Shown: in pieces, positions 17,088-26,881 of the stretch
Numbering within the stretch: the first letter of the stretch is position 1
Layout: each line of letters opens with the position of its first letter
Source: a virus
Length of the DNA: 64,000 nucleotides
IMG/VR virus record: IMGVR_UViG_3300020595_000028
Coordinates: 1 to 64,000 of that record
Strand: one strand, 5' to 3'
Notes under the pieces: model-generated
What the model saw: the letters and a program-made list of their open reading frames with translations, nothing else
What the model was told of the DNA's origin: nothing
The model's database searches: none
Program-made: the position numbers and the translations under genes

Positions 17088-17689
17088 TATAATGCCTCTA
17101 TAACTGAGATGGTCCCTGCATTTGAGAGAACGCCATCTGAAAAAGTAATACCTGTTTGGTTGTTAATATCCCTGTAAAACGAAAATGTAGCAAGTTCTCT
17201 ACACCGAATAGTGTGGGAGTTATTTACATCCTTACGAAGTTTAGGGTAGAAACCTACCGTAGATGTGCCAGACAATATTACATCACTAGTTGTGATATAA
17301 ATCTTATCGTGGTTAGAGAACTTAAAGAAGGAACCCTTTGGAAGTAACCCAACGTTATTACCAGCGGCAATAAGCATTGTGGTAGCCCCTGCAGAAACGG
17401 GAGCTGCTAAAGAAAAGCTCGAACTACTAATCGTTGTCTTAGCGGCTACTTCAGGAAGCTGTGGCATAATCATTGTCTGTACAGTGTGATTATCAGCTGC
17501 GGAGCCAAGAAAGATATCCACTTGGGTTTCTGTAGTTCCTATTGTGTTGAAACTCAACTCCCAACGTTGTACATCTTGGTTTGCTCTTTGTTTCTTTAGA
17601 GACACTGTATCTACTTCGTAAACAGGCTCGTTTGAGATGATAGTGAAGGGTGCTAAGATTTGTGCACCGTTGAAATAATAGACTGACAT
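17087..17689 (-). CDS. Distal tail protein / tip component (putative)
   Basis: A 200-residue protein starting MSVYYFNGAQILAPFTIIS. It is beta-rich with the pattern VYEVDTVSLKKQRANQDVQRWE, a module common in tail-tip proteins that sit on the end of the tube. It follows a GGAGCTAACC ribosome site. It lies between the NlpC-like and hub-like genes. No motif beyond the overall resemblance. Confidence 0.55.
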   Translation of the reverse strand: MSVYYFNGAQILAPFTIISNEPVYEVDTVSLKKQRANQDVQRWELSFNTIGTTETQVDIFLGSAADNHTVQTMIMPQLPEVAAKTTISSSSFSLAAPVSAGATTMLIAAGNNVGLLPKGSFFKFSNHDKIYITTSDVILSGTSTVGFYPKLRKDVNNSHTIRCRELATFSFYRDINNQTGITFSDGVLSNAGTISVIEAL

Positions 17690-17691
17690 GG

Positions 17692-18132
17692 TTAGCTCCT
17701 AATAGGTCTGGCAAGCACCAACAAGTGCCGCTCTAAAAAGTTGGTCTGGCGTCTGCGCCTAGTACCTGTATTGTTTTCTTCTGTTGAGACCCAAAAATCT
17801 CCATCGTTTATCATAGCACCATCCTCAAAGGCTATATCGCCTAACAGGGGTCGCTTGTTTTTAATTAGTTGGTAGCCACAATACTCCATGTACTGTGGCA
17901 GTGTATAGCCTTGCTTCCACAAAGCCCGTACAAATTCTTCGGTAGTGTTCCAGTTAAAGTTAATATAGTCTCTAGCTTTAGACTCGCCTCTAAGTTCTAA
18001 GTCGTACTCAGCAAGCAAAGCGAAACAGTCATTAACATTTCTGGTATAATTCTCACAACGTTCAGTCATAGAGTCTATTGTCCAAGAAGCTCGTTGTAGT
18101 GCTTCCGACATCTCTTTCTCAGTATAATACAT
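17692..18132 (-). CDS. Tail assembly protein, NlpC/P60-like (lambda K-like)
   Basis: A 146-residue protein starting MYYTEKEMSEALQRASW. The segment NVNDCFALLAEYDLELRG holds an Asp-Cys pair with the spacing of phage NlpC/P60 endopeptidases, which cut peptidoglycan stem peptides during DNA entry. A clear catalytic His is not obvious; HLLVLARP near the end may be the degenerate counterpart. Position beside the hub and tip genes matches the lambda K slot. It may be an active tip peptidase or a structural relic. Confidence 0.6.
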   Translation of the reverse strand: MYYTEKEMSEALQRASWTIDSMTERCENYTRNVNDCFALLAEYDLELRGESKARDYINFNWNTTEEFVRALWKQGYTLPQYMEYCGYQLIKNKRPLLGDIAFEDGAMINDGDFWVSTEENNTGTRRRRQTNFLERHLLVLARPIRS

Positions 18133-18222
18133 TCTCTCTCCTATAGAGTGCCACAGAGAGCACGCCTAAGACCCCCTCGATGGTTCCTACCATCAAGAGA
18201 GCCTAAACGTCTTCTAAGTGCC

Positions 18223-18963
18223 TTACATGCGTTCTTCTATGAAGAGGCGTACTAGGTCAGCAACAATGTCGCTACGTACAATATCTTCAACACCAAACTG
18301 GATAACTGGTAGTTCAATACCTGCTTGGTTTACTTTACGTGCGAAGCGCACTAGGTCAGCCCCATCTTTCACATCGGATTGTGCAGGGTCTCCCATCAAT
18401 ACTAGTTTTGTATTCTCACCAATACGAGTTGTAATGGCTTTAATCTCGTCCATATTAAGGTTCTGGGCTTCATCAACAAGAACAAGAGCGTTCTCATAAG
18501 AGCGTCCACGAATAGTTTCAATAGGTTGGATTTCGATTTGGCCCTGAGTAAGCATGTATTCGTACTTACCTTTACCGAAGGCTTTAGTAAGCACTTCAAG
18601 CATTGGCATAAGCCAAGGTGTCATCTTTTCTTCGATAGTCCCTGGGAAGTGGCCCAAGGATTTACCAGTAGGAACGTTAGCTCGTGTTAATACAATCTTC
18701 TTGTATTTACCCTTCATAAAGAGTTGAGCAACGGTGCCAGCAGAGCAGTAAGTCTTTCCTGTACCAGCACAACCCATAGTTACCGTGATTGGACACTCTT
18801 TAATAGCGTTAATCAGGTCATCTTGCTTTTCATTCTTAGGCAAGAGATGGAAGTTGGTTGGTTGATGTGAGTAGTTCCCAGCTTTACGGGCGTTCTCTTC
18901 ACGCATATACTTTGGCATACGTGCATCTTTTTTAACGGAATAGCGAGACTGTTTCTTGGACAT
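18223..18963 (-). CDS. phoH: PhoH-like ATPase
   Basis: A 246-residue protein starting MSKKQSRYSVKKDARMPK. The P-loop MGCAGTGKTYCSAG (about 62-75), the VLTRANVPTGKSLGHFPG region, Walker B ALVLVDEAQNLN and the sensor KLVLMGDPAQSD match PhoH proteins. PhoH is an RNA helicase/ATPase-like family common in marine phages; its role in infection is unresolved. It is placed among tail and fibre genes rather than with replication genes, and has its own ribosome site. Confidence 0.92.
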   Translation of the reverse strand: MSKKQSRYSVKKDARMPKYMREENARKAGNYSHQPTNFHLLPKNEKQDDLINAIKECPITVTMGCAGTGKTYCSAGTVAQLFMKGKYKKIVLTRANVPTGKSLGHFPGTIEEKMTPWLMPMLEVLTKAFGKGKYEYMLTQGQIEIQPIETIRGRSYENALVLVDEAQNLNMDEIKAITTRIGENTKLVLMGDPAQSDVKDGADLVRFARKVNQAGIELPVIQFGVEDIVRSDIVADLVRLFIEERM

Positions 18964-19046
18964 GAAAGATTCCTTGTTAGTGTTAAATTATTGGGGTGAG
19001 CAGGGCCATTACAGCCCCGCTGTTTTTCTCTTGTTATTGTAAGGGC

Positions 19047-19406
19047 TTAGTGGGCCACAGTTAGGCCAGCAGGTTGTACCGCTGCCAGTTCCTCTGGGGT
19101 TGTAGCTGCATCAATAGCCGGGTCGGTAGGTGCATCACGCAGAGTTTGTTTGTCAGCAGTAATCTGTGTGGTGTCAGCACCAGTTTCGAGTGCCTTCATA
19201 AAGGCTGTATCCAGTGCAGCCAGAGGCTCTGCACGAGCTTGACGTATCTTGTCACGCCAGATGTCTCTTGCTGCTGCCATGTCCACAGAGATAACCCCTA
19301 CGTCTGTATCAGCTTCCCAAGCACCACGGAAGGTACGTTCGGCTGGTAGTGTGTAGTCTGCGGCGTCATATTCTGTTGCGCCAATCTTGATTAATGTTTG
19401 TGTCAT
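19047..19406 (-). CDS. Tail fibre assembly / tail assembly-like protein
   Basis: A 119-residue protein from the ATG of MTQTLIKIGATEYDAADY; it overlaps the upstream stop as ATGA. The C-terminal half (WRDKIRQARAEPLAALDTAF, then TPEELAAVQPAGL) is the pattern of small proteins encoded right after phage tail fibres, usually called tail assembly or fibre assembly proteins. Last gene of the fibre block before PhoH. Confidence 0.65.
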   Translation of the reverse strand: MTQTLIKIGATEYDAADYTLPAERTFRGAWEADTDVGVISVDMAAARDIWRDKIRQARAEPLAALDTAFMKALETGADTTQITADKQTLRDAPTDPAIDAATTPEELAAVQPAGLTVAH

Positions 19407-19795
19407 GCTGCTATCCTCCAAGCATTACGAAACGACCTGTCAGAGGGTACGTCTTCTGTTTTGACAATCTTGAACACCGGTCTGTTGTATTCCTTTGACC
19501 AGATGTGACGAGGGATGTCCTTCATTACGAGATACTCAATGGCCTCCTCCTCTGTGAGAGGGCCAATGCGAGGTGCTTTCCACTGTGCCGCGCTTTTATC
19601 GGGGTCATGCTTAAAGGTGTCGTGACGACCCTCTGCGATGGCTTGCTGCTCATCATCTTGCAATGCCCAGTAGACGGATATAGGTGGCAGTAGCCCCGCC
19701 TTGGCTTCTTCAAGCCAGTTGTCACTAGGGACAAGCACACAGGCAGGTTGCTCTGGTTGCTCTGGGTCTTCAAAGATTACACGATAATTGCTCAT
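19403..19795 (-). CDS. Hypothetical fibre-operon protein
   Basis: A 130-residue acidic protein from the ATG of MSNYRVIFEDPEQPEQPACV. The segment DEQQAIAEGRHDTFKHDPDK and the short IPRHIWSKEYNRP are visible, but no family is assigned. It starts one base before the stop codon of the large fibre gene and ends in an ATGA overlap with the next gene, so it belongs to the fibre operon and may be a fibre chaperone. Confidence 0.55.
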   Translation of the reverse strand: MSNYRVIFEDPEQPEQPACVLVPSDNWLEEAKAGLLPPISVYWALQDDEQQAIAEGRHDTFKHDPDKSAAQWKAPRIGPLTEEEAIEYLVMKDIPRHIWSKEYNRPVFKIVKTEDVPSDRSFRNAWRIAA

Positions 19796-19796
19796 G

Positions 19797-22700
19797 CTAC
19801 TGATTTCCAACAGTTGTTACAGTCTGGTAAGTCCTGTCAGTCAGCTCGCCGAGTATGTTATTTATACCAACTGCAACACTACTAGTTGCGAAAGAATATG
19901 CGTTCGCAAAGCTATCTGAACTCCCTACGGTATTAGCACTAGACCCCGACGCAGCAAAGCTTGCGTTTGAATAAAGGTTAGTGAAGTTTATACGAAAGTC
20001 TCCAGTGCCGAGGTCAGTAATACTGCTTACGTTTCCACTATCCCGAATAGATACAGTAGATTGGCCATTGAAGTTCACCCAAGCTCTTGGGAAGAAAACC
20101 TTTGTCCCCGAAGAAGTCCTGATATCTTCCACATCAATAATATCATTACCATTCATGTCCAAATTACCGCTGCTGTCGATACGCATGGCTTCTACGTTGC
20201 TAATGCGCCAGATATGGTCTGTAGCCCCATTGGCATCCTTGTCAATGAGGTAGTCGTTCGACACGTAGGCGCTTGTGGACGTGCGGGTTTGGATACGAAA
20301 GCTACCGTCATCAAGGCTAAACTGAGTTTGCTGATAAGCGGCGTCCGTATTCGTTTCGTCAAGGATAAGGGTCGGGTACGTAGCCGAGATTTGGAGGACA
20401 CCCGCTGGCGAATCTGTCCCAATCCCAACATTACCATTGCTGTCGATGCGCATGCGTTCTGCGCCGTTAGTGCGGAGCTTAACATTATCTTGACCCACAA
20501 CCTCAAGGCCGTCATCACCTCTGTTTAACTGTAAGTAGTTGCCATCGTCTGTTGCACTGTCGTGGTCTAGGTAAATACGAGGGTTGCCACCCGCCGAGCC
20601 AAAGTCAACTTTAAGGTTTCCTTCAACGTGCAGCTTTTCTTCAGGCGAATCTGTACCTATGCCGACCTGTCCGTTGCTGTCGATGCGCATACGTTCTGAG
20701 TTGTCAGTTCTAAACCGCATAGCGTCAGTGCTGTGGTCATAGGAAAGCTGACCAACGTCTTCATCGTCAGGGTCAGAGAAGTTGATATTCGAGAAGTTAT
20801 TCGCACCTGCAAGAATATCAATCTGCATAGACCCATCACGGGTGAATACAGCCTCAGTTGAAGCACTTGGTGACCAAGTAATCGCAGGGACAGAAAAGCC
20901 AGCAATAAGTTGCGGAGGTGTCCCAGAGGTCAGGTTGGTAAGGTTTGCGCTTCCAGCAACACTATCGCCGAGTATAGTTTGACCGTCTACTGTGAGAGTA
21001 GCTTCAGGCGAATCTGTACCAATCCCAACCTTACCGTTGCTGTCGATGCGCATGCGTTCAATCAAGCCTGAACCACCACTTCTTGTTTTTACAGAGAAAT
21101 AGCCACGGCGGTCAGCATCTGTAGCGTTTTCCTTATTGCCCTCAATACGAGCAAACGTGTTTTCGCTTGTACCTGTGTAATACGCCGCTAGGTCTAATGC
21201 GCCACCAACGTCTTGTGCTACTGTTGATGTGTCCAGAATGCGGGTTGACACCCCAGCTCCGTGAACGTCTAATTTACTTGTTGGCGTACTCGTACCAATC
21301 CCAACATTACCGCTGCTGTCGATAAGCATGGCTCCCTGCGTGCCGTTAGTCGAAAACACCATGTTGTTTGTGGAGTGTTCGTAGCGGATTTCACCTGTGT
21401 CAGAATCCTCAGTATCGCCAAACTCAATGAAGCCGATTCCGTCATTCGGGGTCAGCAACCGAAGTCGGGAGTCGTTATCCGCAGCAGCTTCAATGAGAAC
21501 AACAGGGGAGTTGTCGGAATAAATATGCAGTTCTTCGGCAGGAGAACTCGTCCCAATCCCCAAAGACTCAGCACTCGCATCCCAGAAGAACTTTGGCGTG
21601 GTGCCTGTGTCCTCGTAGAAGCTGATGTCGCCGTTGCCGTTGATAAGCATGGCTTCTGAGCCGTCTGTCTCAAAGGCGATGTTTGACTGTGCAGCAGCAG
21701 AGTTGTTGTCGTAGTCCGCTGAAAGGGTTAACCCCCTTTTTGCTTTGATATAAGAACTATCACCAGAGAAGTTCTCCAACTCAATGGCATCAGCAATCCC
21801 TGCTGCGTTATTTGAGACAGTCAGCCCATCGCTGGTGATAGTCCCAGTGACGTCTACACCTGTGCTGGTGGTGGCGAGTTTGATGCCGTTAGTTGCGTCT
21901 GGGTGATAAAGGTAAGTAGCACTGCCATCAACACCTCGAAAATAGTTAGTGTTGTCAACAGCTCTTAAACGCAGGTCTGAGCCTTCAATTACAAGAAGAC
22001 CCGTGTTAGCGCCAAGTATATAACTAGCTGTTCCAGAATCGTAAATCTGTAACCCAGTGCCGAAGATGGCTTTGTCGTTGTCACCGAAGGACAAATCACC
22101 AGTCATGGTATCGCCAGCTACTTCAACATAACGAGCATCACCAATAGTTTGAACTTCTGTTTCAAGAGAAGCAGTGGTGGCTAGGTTAGAGGCATTACCA
22201 ATAAAGATGTCACCGTCATCAAGGTTGGGGGTATCGTTGGCACGACCCGCGCCAGTAACCATGATAGAGCCGTTGGAAGCGTGTACTTTGATTACTTTAC
22301 CGATGTTCTGAATAAGGTTCCCAGAACCAGGAGGAGCAGTAGTGGTTAGACCCCCTGTAGCGCCAATGTAAAGTGTGTCACCCTCAGAGAAAGCTGAGGT
22401 ATCAAAACCTTTAACAAAACCAGTAAGAACAAGGCTGCCCTCTGCTTCATCTGCAAGTGTGCTTGTTAGAACCCCCACTGCTGGCATACTAGCTGCAGTA
22501 TCTGCACGGGCCGCTTGGACTTCCATAGCTTGTCCCGCTGTACCGCTTTGGTATACAGGGGTGCCAATAGCCAGAGTGCCTCCAGAAACATTCTTACAGG
22601 TTTCTGAGATAGAGGTTGCGTTTACAGCAGCAACAGGCCCAAGGTTTATAGTTTGGACTACACCTCCTGCTGCGTTAGAAACTTCAATAATCAAGTTATC

Positions 22701-22841
22701 ATTAGAATCGAAGTAAGCATCGGACACTGAGTTGCCGGAAGAGCCTTGGCCCCCTGTGCGAGACAGAGAGAGGTTAAGGTCTTGTACGACTGTGTTTATT
22801 AGAAATTCATTATTATTAACTGATACGGTGTACTGTGACAT
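19797..22841 (-). CDS. Tail fibre with repeated GIGTxSP modules
   Basis: A 1,014-residue protein starting MSQYTVSVNNNEFLINTVV. Residues about 400-900 contain at least six repeats of the type MRIDSNGNVGIGTDSPE, a fibre-shaft module common in fibres that often end in an S74 chaperone domain. Here the C-terminus instead has a compact domain beginning AWVNFNGQSTVSIRDSGNVS, without the S74 catalytic Ser/Lys pattern. An N-terminal region of about 250 residues probably attaches to the tail. The DNA repeats make this locus prone to recombination and domain exchange. Confidence 0.8.
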   Translation of the reverse strand: MSQYTVSVNNNEFLINTVVQDLNLSLSRTGGQGSSGNSVSDAYFDSNDNLIIEVSNAAGGVVQTINLGPVAAVNATSISETCKNVSGGTLAIGTPVYQSGTAGQAMEVQAARADTAASMPAVGVLTSTLADEAEGSLVLTGFVKGFDTSAFSEGDTLYIGATGGLTTTAPPGSGNLIQNIGKVIKVHASNGSIMVTGAGRANDTPNLDDGDIFIGNASNLATTASLETEVQTIGDARYVEVAGDTMTGDLSFGDNDKAIFGTGLQIYDSGTASYILGANTGLLVIEGSDLRLRAVDNTNYFRGVDGSATYLYHPDATNGIKLATTSTGVDVTGTITSDGLTVSNNAAGIADAIELENFSGDSSYIKAKRGLTLSADYDNNSAAAQSNIAFETDGSEAMLINGNGDISFYEDTGTTPKFFWDASAESLGIGTSSPAEELHIYSDNSPVVLIEAAADNDSRLRLLTPNDGIGFIEFGDTEDSDTGEIRYEHSTNNMVFSTNGTQGAMLIDSSGNVGIGTSTPTSKLDVHGAGVSTRILDTSTVAQDVGGALDLAAYYTGTSENTFARIEGNKENATDADRRGYFSVKTRSGGSGLIERMRIDSNGKVGIGTDSPEATLTVDGQTILGDSVAGSANLTNLTSGTPPQLIAGFSVPAITWSPSASTEAVFTRDGSMQIDILAGANNFSNINFSDPDDEDVGQLSYDHSTDAMRFRTDNSERMRIDSNGQVGIGTDSPEEKLHVEGNLKVDFGSAGGNPRIYLDHDSATDDGNYLQLNRGDDGLEVVGQDNVKLRTNGAERMRIDSNGNVGIGTDSPAGVLQISATYPTLILDETNTDAAYQQTQFSLDDGSFRIQTRTSTSAYVSNDYLIDKDANGATDHIWRISNVEAMRIDSSGNLDMNGNDIIDVEDIRTSSGTKVFFPRAWVNFNGQSTVSIRDSGNVSSITDLGTGDFRINFTNLYSNASFAASGSSANTVGSSDSFANAYSFATSSVAVGINNILGELTDRTYQTVTTVGNQ

Positions 22842-23284
22842 TATACCACCTCTGTTGGGCTATACCGGACTTCGACTAGGCCGCGAAGGGGTTTCCAAAT
22901 TAGCTGCTCGTTGCCTACACCGGGGTCTCTAATCTCTAGACCAATAAAACCATAAACAGGTTTATCAGGGATAGGTGTGGTGGCCCAAGAATCAATTAAG
23001 TCTTCCGGTATGACAATATCAAAAACGTTATCAGTTGAAACGGTATCAATAATATCTAAAGTTGTAATTGTTGGGTTTGTTGCTGCAGTTGCTGGCAACG
23101 CGCCAGTGTCTTGAACGTTATTTGCTTCAATAACTTTAGCTGTGATAGTGTAACCCGCAAGGTTAGTTACCCAGCCAATTGTAAGAGAAATCCGTGTTTG
23201 TTCTCCTTCAATAATAGAGACGAGAACGCTTCCATCATCGGTAATTAAGTCCTTGGACCTAGAAGTAATCTTTGAACGTGCCAT
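22841..23284 (-). CDS. Tail fibre / baseplate upper-protein-like (BppU-like, putative)
   Basis: A 147-residue protein starting MARSKITSRSKDLITDDGSV. The pattern VSIIEGEQTRISLTIGWVTN followed by YTITAKVIEANN resembles the N-terminal beta domain of BppU-type proteins, which hold receptor-binding proteins on the baseplate. TAATG-type coupling to the fibre gene downstream. A GC hairpin lies in the intergenic gap upstream. Confidence 0.5.
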   Translation of the reverse strand: MARSKITSRSKDLITDDGSVLVSIIEGEQTRISLTIGWVTNLAGYTITAKVIEANNVQDTGALPATAATNPTITTLDIIDTVSTDNVFDIVIPEDLIDSWATTPIPDKPVYGFIGLEIRDPGVGNEQLIWKPLRGLVEVRYSPTEVV

Positions 23285-23406
23285 AATAGTTCCTTTCTGC
23301 CGAACCTCAGTTGGGCTAGTAAGTTGGTTGTTAATTTGTGTTTATTAGTTATTGCCTAATACTTTCATTAATACATTCCCTAATATATTATTGGAAATAT
23401 TAGGTA

Positions 23407-23428
23407 CACGCCCCCCGAAGGGGACGCG
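23407..23428 (-). terminator. GC hairpin between fibre genes
   Basis: Minus strand CGCGTCCCC-TTCG-GGGGGCGTG, an 8-9 bp stem with a TTCG loop, lies just after the stop of the large 1,145-residue gene. The T-rich side is only on the plus strand. The remaining gap (23285-23443) is A/T-rich and shows no gene. Confidence 0.5.
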
Positions 23429-23443
23429 CAATTTTTATTTTAG

Positions 23444-26400
23444 TTAAGGTGTATCAGTAACCAAGTCACCAGTAACAAAGTTATAACCAGTCAAAGGCGC
23501 AGAGCCTTCGATATCAGCTATAGTTGTTACAGAGGACTCTATCTCATAGTAGTGTGCAGGGGCTACAGCCAATAGGCTTAAGTCCTGTGTAGCACCACTG
23601 TTATAGATAGTCGCAACGTTAGCAGTTTGGTTTGAATTCCAAATAGCCACTTGGTTAATTATACCATCGTAGTAATTGTTGTGTACGTTAGACGCTCTAC
23701 CAATACGATAGATGTTGTCGCTTGGGTTAGCACCACTTATAGCGCCATCGTAACCACTATTAGAAGCAACACCAATCTTAAACTTGTTAACACCATCAAC
23801 AAAGATATTAAACCTACCATAGTAAGCTCCAGATTGATTAGGGTCAACTCCAGTAGTTCCACCATCAAAAGTAATCATTACATGTTGCCAAGTATTGTTT
23901 ACAAAAGAGTTAGCGGCTACCAGTATGATGTTATCATAAACAGTACCGTAGTTTAGTACTAGGGTAGTTCCACCTGATTGCTTTAGAGTAATAGCTCCAC
24001 CATTGTAATCATCTCCTGCACCATAAACCATTAAGGTCTGAGTGCCTGTATTTGATGTATCTGGTTTAACCCACATAGAGATAGTCCAAGCGCTACCGTC
24101 ACCATTTGTTGCTCGTTCTAGAGCAGTCATGTTGACAGGGTTGCCTTGAAGCCAGTTGGTTGAACCATCTAAAGACAAAGACTTAGTGTTAGTGTAGGTT
24201 GGTACTGTTACGTTGATAGTCACAGTGAAGTTAGTAATACCACCGATAGCATTAGCAGCTTTACAGTTAATGACATAGGAGTCAGTTGAACCGTTATGTG
24301 CTGGTGCTGTACCAATGAACTGACCGTTTACTTGACCCAGTACTGCCCAAGCAGGAGCATCACTTTCGCCATACATGTTAACAATGTCAGAGTTAGCGTC
24401 TAGAGCAATCTGGAAGTTAAATGCCGTGTTCTCTTCAACAGTGAAAGACTGATTAGAAACATCTGGAGCAAACGTCAGGTTAGGCTGTGAGCCACCTGTA
24501 ATAGACTGCTTAGACAACACAGGAATAGAATAGTAAGCACGGTTGCCTTTAACACCAAAGAATAGGTGTAGAGGAGTAACGCCGTCGCCATCAGCTTTAC
24601 GTGTAGCAATCTTAACATTAGCGTCTTCATCATAGAGTGTGATTGTGTTGTCGGCTGTATAGCGTAAGCTAAACATACCCTGAATAACGCCAGCGCCTCC
24701 ATCTCTGTATTGGTTCAGACTTGCCGCATAGAAGTAATCAGGCGCGTTTGTATTTGCATCCCAATCAGAAACCCCAACATCAGTATCAAATAAGATAGCT
24801 TCGTTAGTTTGATATCTGAATGTGCCGTCTAACTGTTCTTCAGCTGTAGCAACACCTGTCGCGGCGGCTGTGTAGTCAGTACCAAAGAAATCACCTTGGC
24901 CTACTTCATCAAGCATAAACATAATCTTCTCACCGGGGAGAATAGAGATGTTAGACTTAAGCACTGTGTGGTCTAGGATGCCGTTGATAATACCTGCTTC
25001 AGTCCCAGCAAAATCGTGTACAATTTCCCAAAGGAAAGAAGTAGAGTCGATAATACCGTTAGGGAAGGTTGAGTTGTTGAATCCACCAAACTGTAGGTTG
25101 AACTCAGTGACACCCAAAGAGATAGTTGTCTTAGCTACGATAACTTCAGTACCACCAGACAAATCCATCAGAGTCAAATGACCATCATTGCCGAAGCGGA
25201 TAGACATAGGCGCATTGTTAGTAGCTGTATAGCCACTCGCGTGATAGGTTGTTACATCTGTGTTAGTAGAGCTTGTGAACTTACCAGTGCCGTTAGCATA
25301 GCTAAACACTGTGTTCCAGTTACCAGCGGTTGCTTGGTCTGTGTAAGAAGTCGCTACTTCAGCGCCATCCCAGATACCCAAACGAAGTTGATTACCTGTG
25401 TCCATGTTGAACTTGAACTCTTGTCCACGTTGCAGCTTCTGACCAAAGTAGTACGGACCTTGTAATCGCAACTCAGTACCACCAACTAGGGTAGTATTGA
25501 TAGCGTTTGAAGCGACAGGTTCGTTAGCGTTAGTACCGTAGGAAATGTACCACTGGTCATTAACCGCACTCATTGTAGAGCCGTTAATCATGTTAGTAGC
25601 ATCGATTGTTACTGTTGAACCATCGCTCATAGTAAGTACTAAGTCAGAACCAACAATAGCACCACTAGCAACAAAGCTGTTAGTGTCTACACCCAGAGTA
25701 CTAATATCTACTGTGTAGGAGGTAGCGTCAGCTAAACTAATAGTGAGGTTGTCCTCTGATAACAGAAAGCCAGTTACAGGATTACCCTGAGAAGCAAAGC
25801 TTAGAGTGTTAGTGAACAAGTTGTTAAGTTCTGTTACAGCAGTGTTCAATACAGAGTTTACTAAAGAACCGTTGATGCTTACAGCGGAGACTGGCAGGGA
25901 TTCAATAAGAATCTTAGCGCCATCTTTAACCATAATCTTAATCTCAGTACCATTAGCAATAGCTTGTATTGTGTTAATGTTATGAGGAATAAGCATCTGT
26001 GAACCTACCGCCAAGGACAGGTCTTTAAGCAAGATAGAAGAACCTGTAGAGTCAACACTAAAGTCCATAGCCTTATACTTAAGGTAAGGAGAGATTAGCT
26101 CTAGGTCTTTATCTTCAAACAAACGGTTGTGTACTGTTGCTTGGTAGCGTAGCAAACCAGTGTTAGGGTCTACAGTGTCACCTTGACGAACTTGGAAGAT
26201 GCCTAAGTCAGCGTCAGTAGCGTTGTCTACCTTGTGGATTTCAGCAAACAACGTAGTACCAGCACGAACATCAACAGGGTGGTCAAAGAACCACTCAATG
26301 ACGTCACCGGGGTAGATGTTAGCACCAGCAGAAGAACGAGCAGCAGCACGAGGAAGTTCCTGCATGTAAACCTGACGACCGTTAATTGTAATGCGGTACT

Positions 26401-26881
26401 CAAGACGTACTTCTGGACCAACAGCTTCAGCAGCAGTGGTAGTGATACCAAGGCCAGAGATGTTAATGCCAAAGTAGTTATTACCAGCATAACCAACAGA
26501 GGTCAGAGGGTCTGGTGCGCCACCGAGAGGCAGAGAGAACATGTCAGTATAGACACGCCCACTTGGAGGGATGAACCCTGTGCTGTCTCTGTTAGCTGTT
26601 ATAGACTGGTCTTTAAGTCCACCCCACATAGGGAAGAAGTTAATGTCACTTGATAGGTTGGTGAAGTAAATGTTCTCTGAACCAGAAGACATCTTGTGCT
26701 GTTCACCGAGGTACAGTGAGTTAAGTGTTGTTTCAATAGCTTTAGTAGAGGTAAGCCGACGAGTGTTTTCATCGTAGTTCCAGTGGGATAGGAATTCCTG
26801 TTGGTCTGTTGTTAGACCAGTACCAGTAATACCACCACCACCAGTGCTAGGAATCATATTTGAGAATACATTTTCTGACAT
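23444..26881 (-). CDS. Large tail fibre / spike with C-terminal LamG-like domain
   Basis: A 1,145-residue protein starting MSENVFSNMIPSTGGG. Residues about 800-890 resemble a cadherin/Ig-like repeat (QSFTVEENTAFNFQIALDAN). Residues about 897-1117 form a concanavalin/LamG-type carbohydrate-binding domain (AWTISMWVKPDTSNTG, WQHVMITFDGG, FNIFVDGV). Such proteins bind surface glycans. It is TAATG-coupled to the small gene upstream. Likely a side fibre with adhesion function; no depolymerase motif recognised. Confidence 0.75.
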   Translation of the reverse strand: MSENVFSNMIPSTGGGGITGTGLTTDQQEFLSHWNYDENTRRLTSTKAIETTLNSLYLGEQHKMSSGSENIYFTNLSSDINFFPMWGGLKDQSITANRDSTGFIPPSGRVYTDMFSLPLGGAPDPLTSVGYAGNNYFGINISGLGITTTAAEAVGPEVRLEYRITINGRQVYMQELPRAAARSSAGANIYPGDVIEWFFDHPVDVRAGTTLFAEIHKVDNATDADLGIFQVRQGDTVDPNTGLLRYQATVHNRLFEDKDLELISPYLKYKAMDFSVDSTGSSILLKDLSLAVGSQMLIPHNINTIQAIANGTEIKIMVKDGAKILIESLPVSAVSINGSLVNSVLNTAVTELNNLFTNTLSFASQGNPVTGFLLSEDNLTISLADATSYTVDISTLGVDTNSFVASGAIVGSDLVLTMSDGSTVTIDATNMINGSTMSAVNDQWYISYGTNANEPVASNAINTTLVGGTELRLQGPYYFGQKLQRGQEFKFNMDTGNQLRLGIWDGAEVATSYTDQATAGNWNTVFSYANGTGKFTSSTNTDVTTYHASGYTATNNAPMSIRFGNDGHLTLMDLSGGTEVIVAKTTISLGVTEFNLQFGGFNNSTFPNGIIDSTSFLWEIVHDFAGTEAGIINGILDHTVLKSNISILPGEKIMFMLDEVGQGDFFGTDYTAAATGVATAEEQLDGTFRYQTNEAILFDTDVGVSDWDANTNAPDYFYAASLNQYRDGGAGVIQGMFSLRYTADNTITLYDEDANVKIATRKADGDGVTPLHLFFGVKGNRAYYSIPVLSKQSITGGSQPNLTFAPDVSNQSFTVEENTAFNFQIALDANSDIVNMYGESDAPAWAVLGQVNGQFIGTAPAHNGSTDSYVINCKAANAIGGITNFTVTINVTVPTYTNTKSLSLDGSTNWLQGNPVNMTALERATNGDGSAWTISMWVKPDTSNTGTQTLMVYGAGDDYNGGAITLKQSGGTTLVLNYGTVYDNIILVAANSFVNNTWQHVMITFDGGTTGVDPNQSGAYYGRFNIFVDGVNKFKIGVASNSGYDGAISGANPSDNIYRIGRASNVHNNYYDGIINQVAIWNSNQTANVATIYNSGATQDLSLLAVAPAHYYEIESSVTTIADIEGSAPLTGYNFVTGDLVTDTP

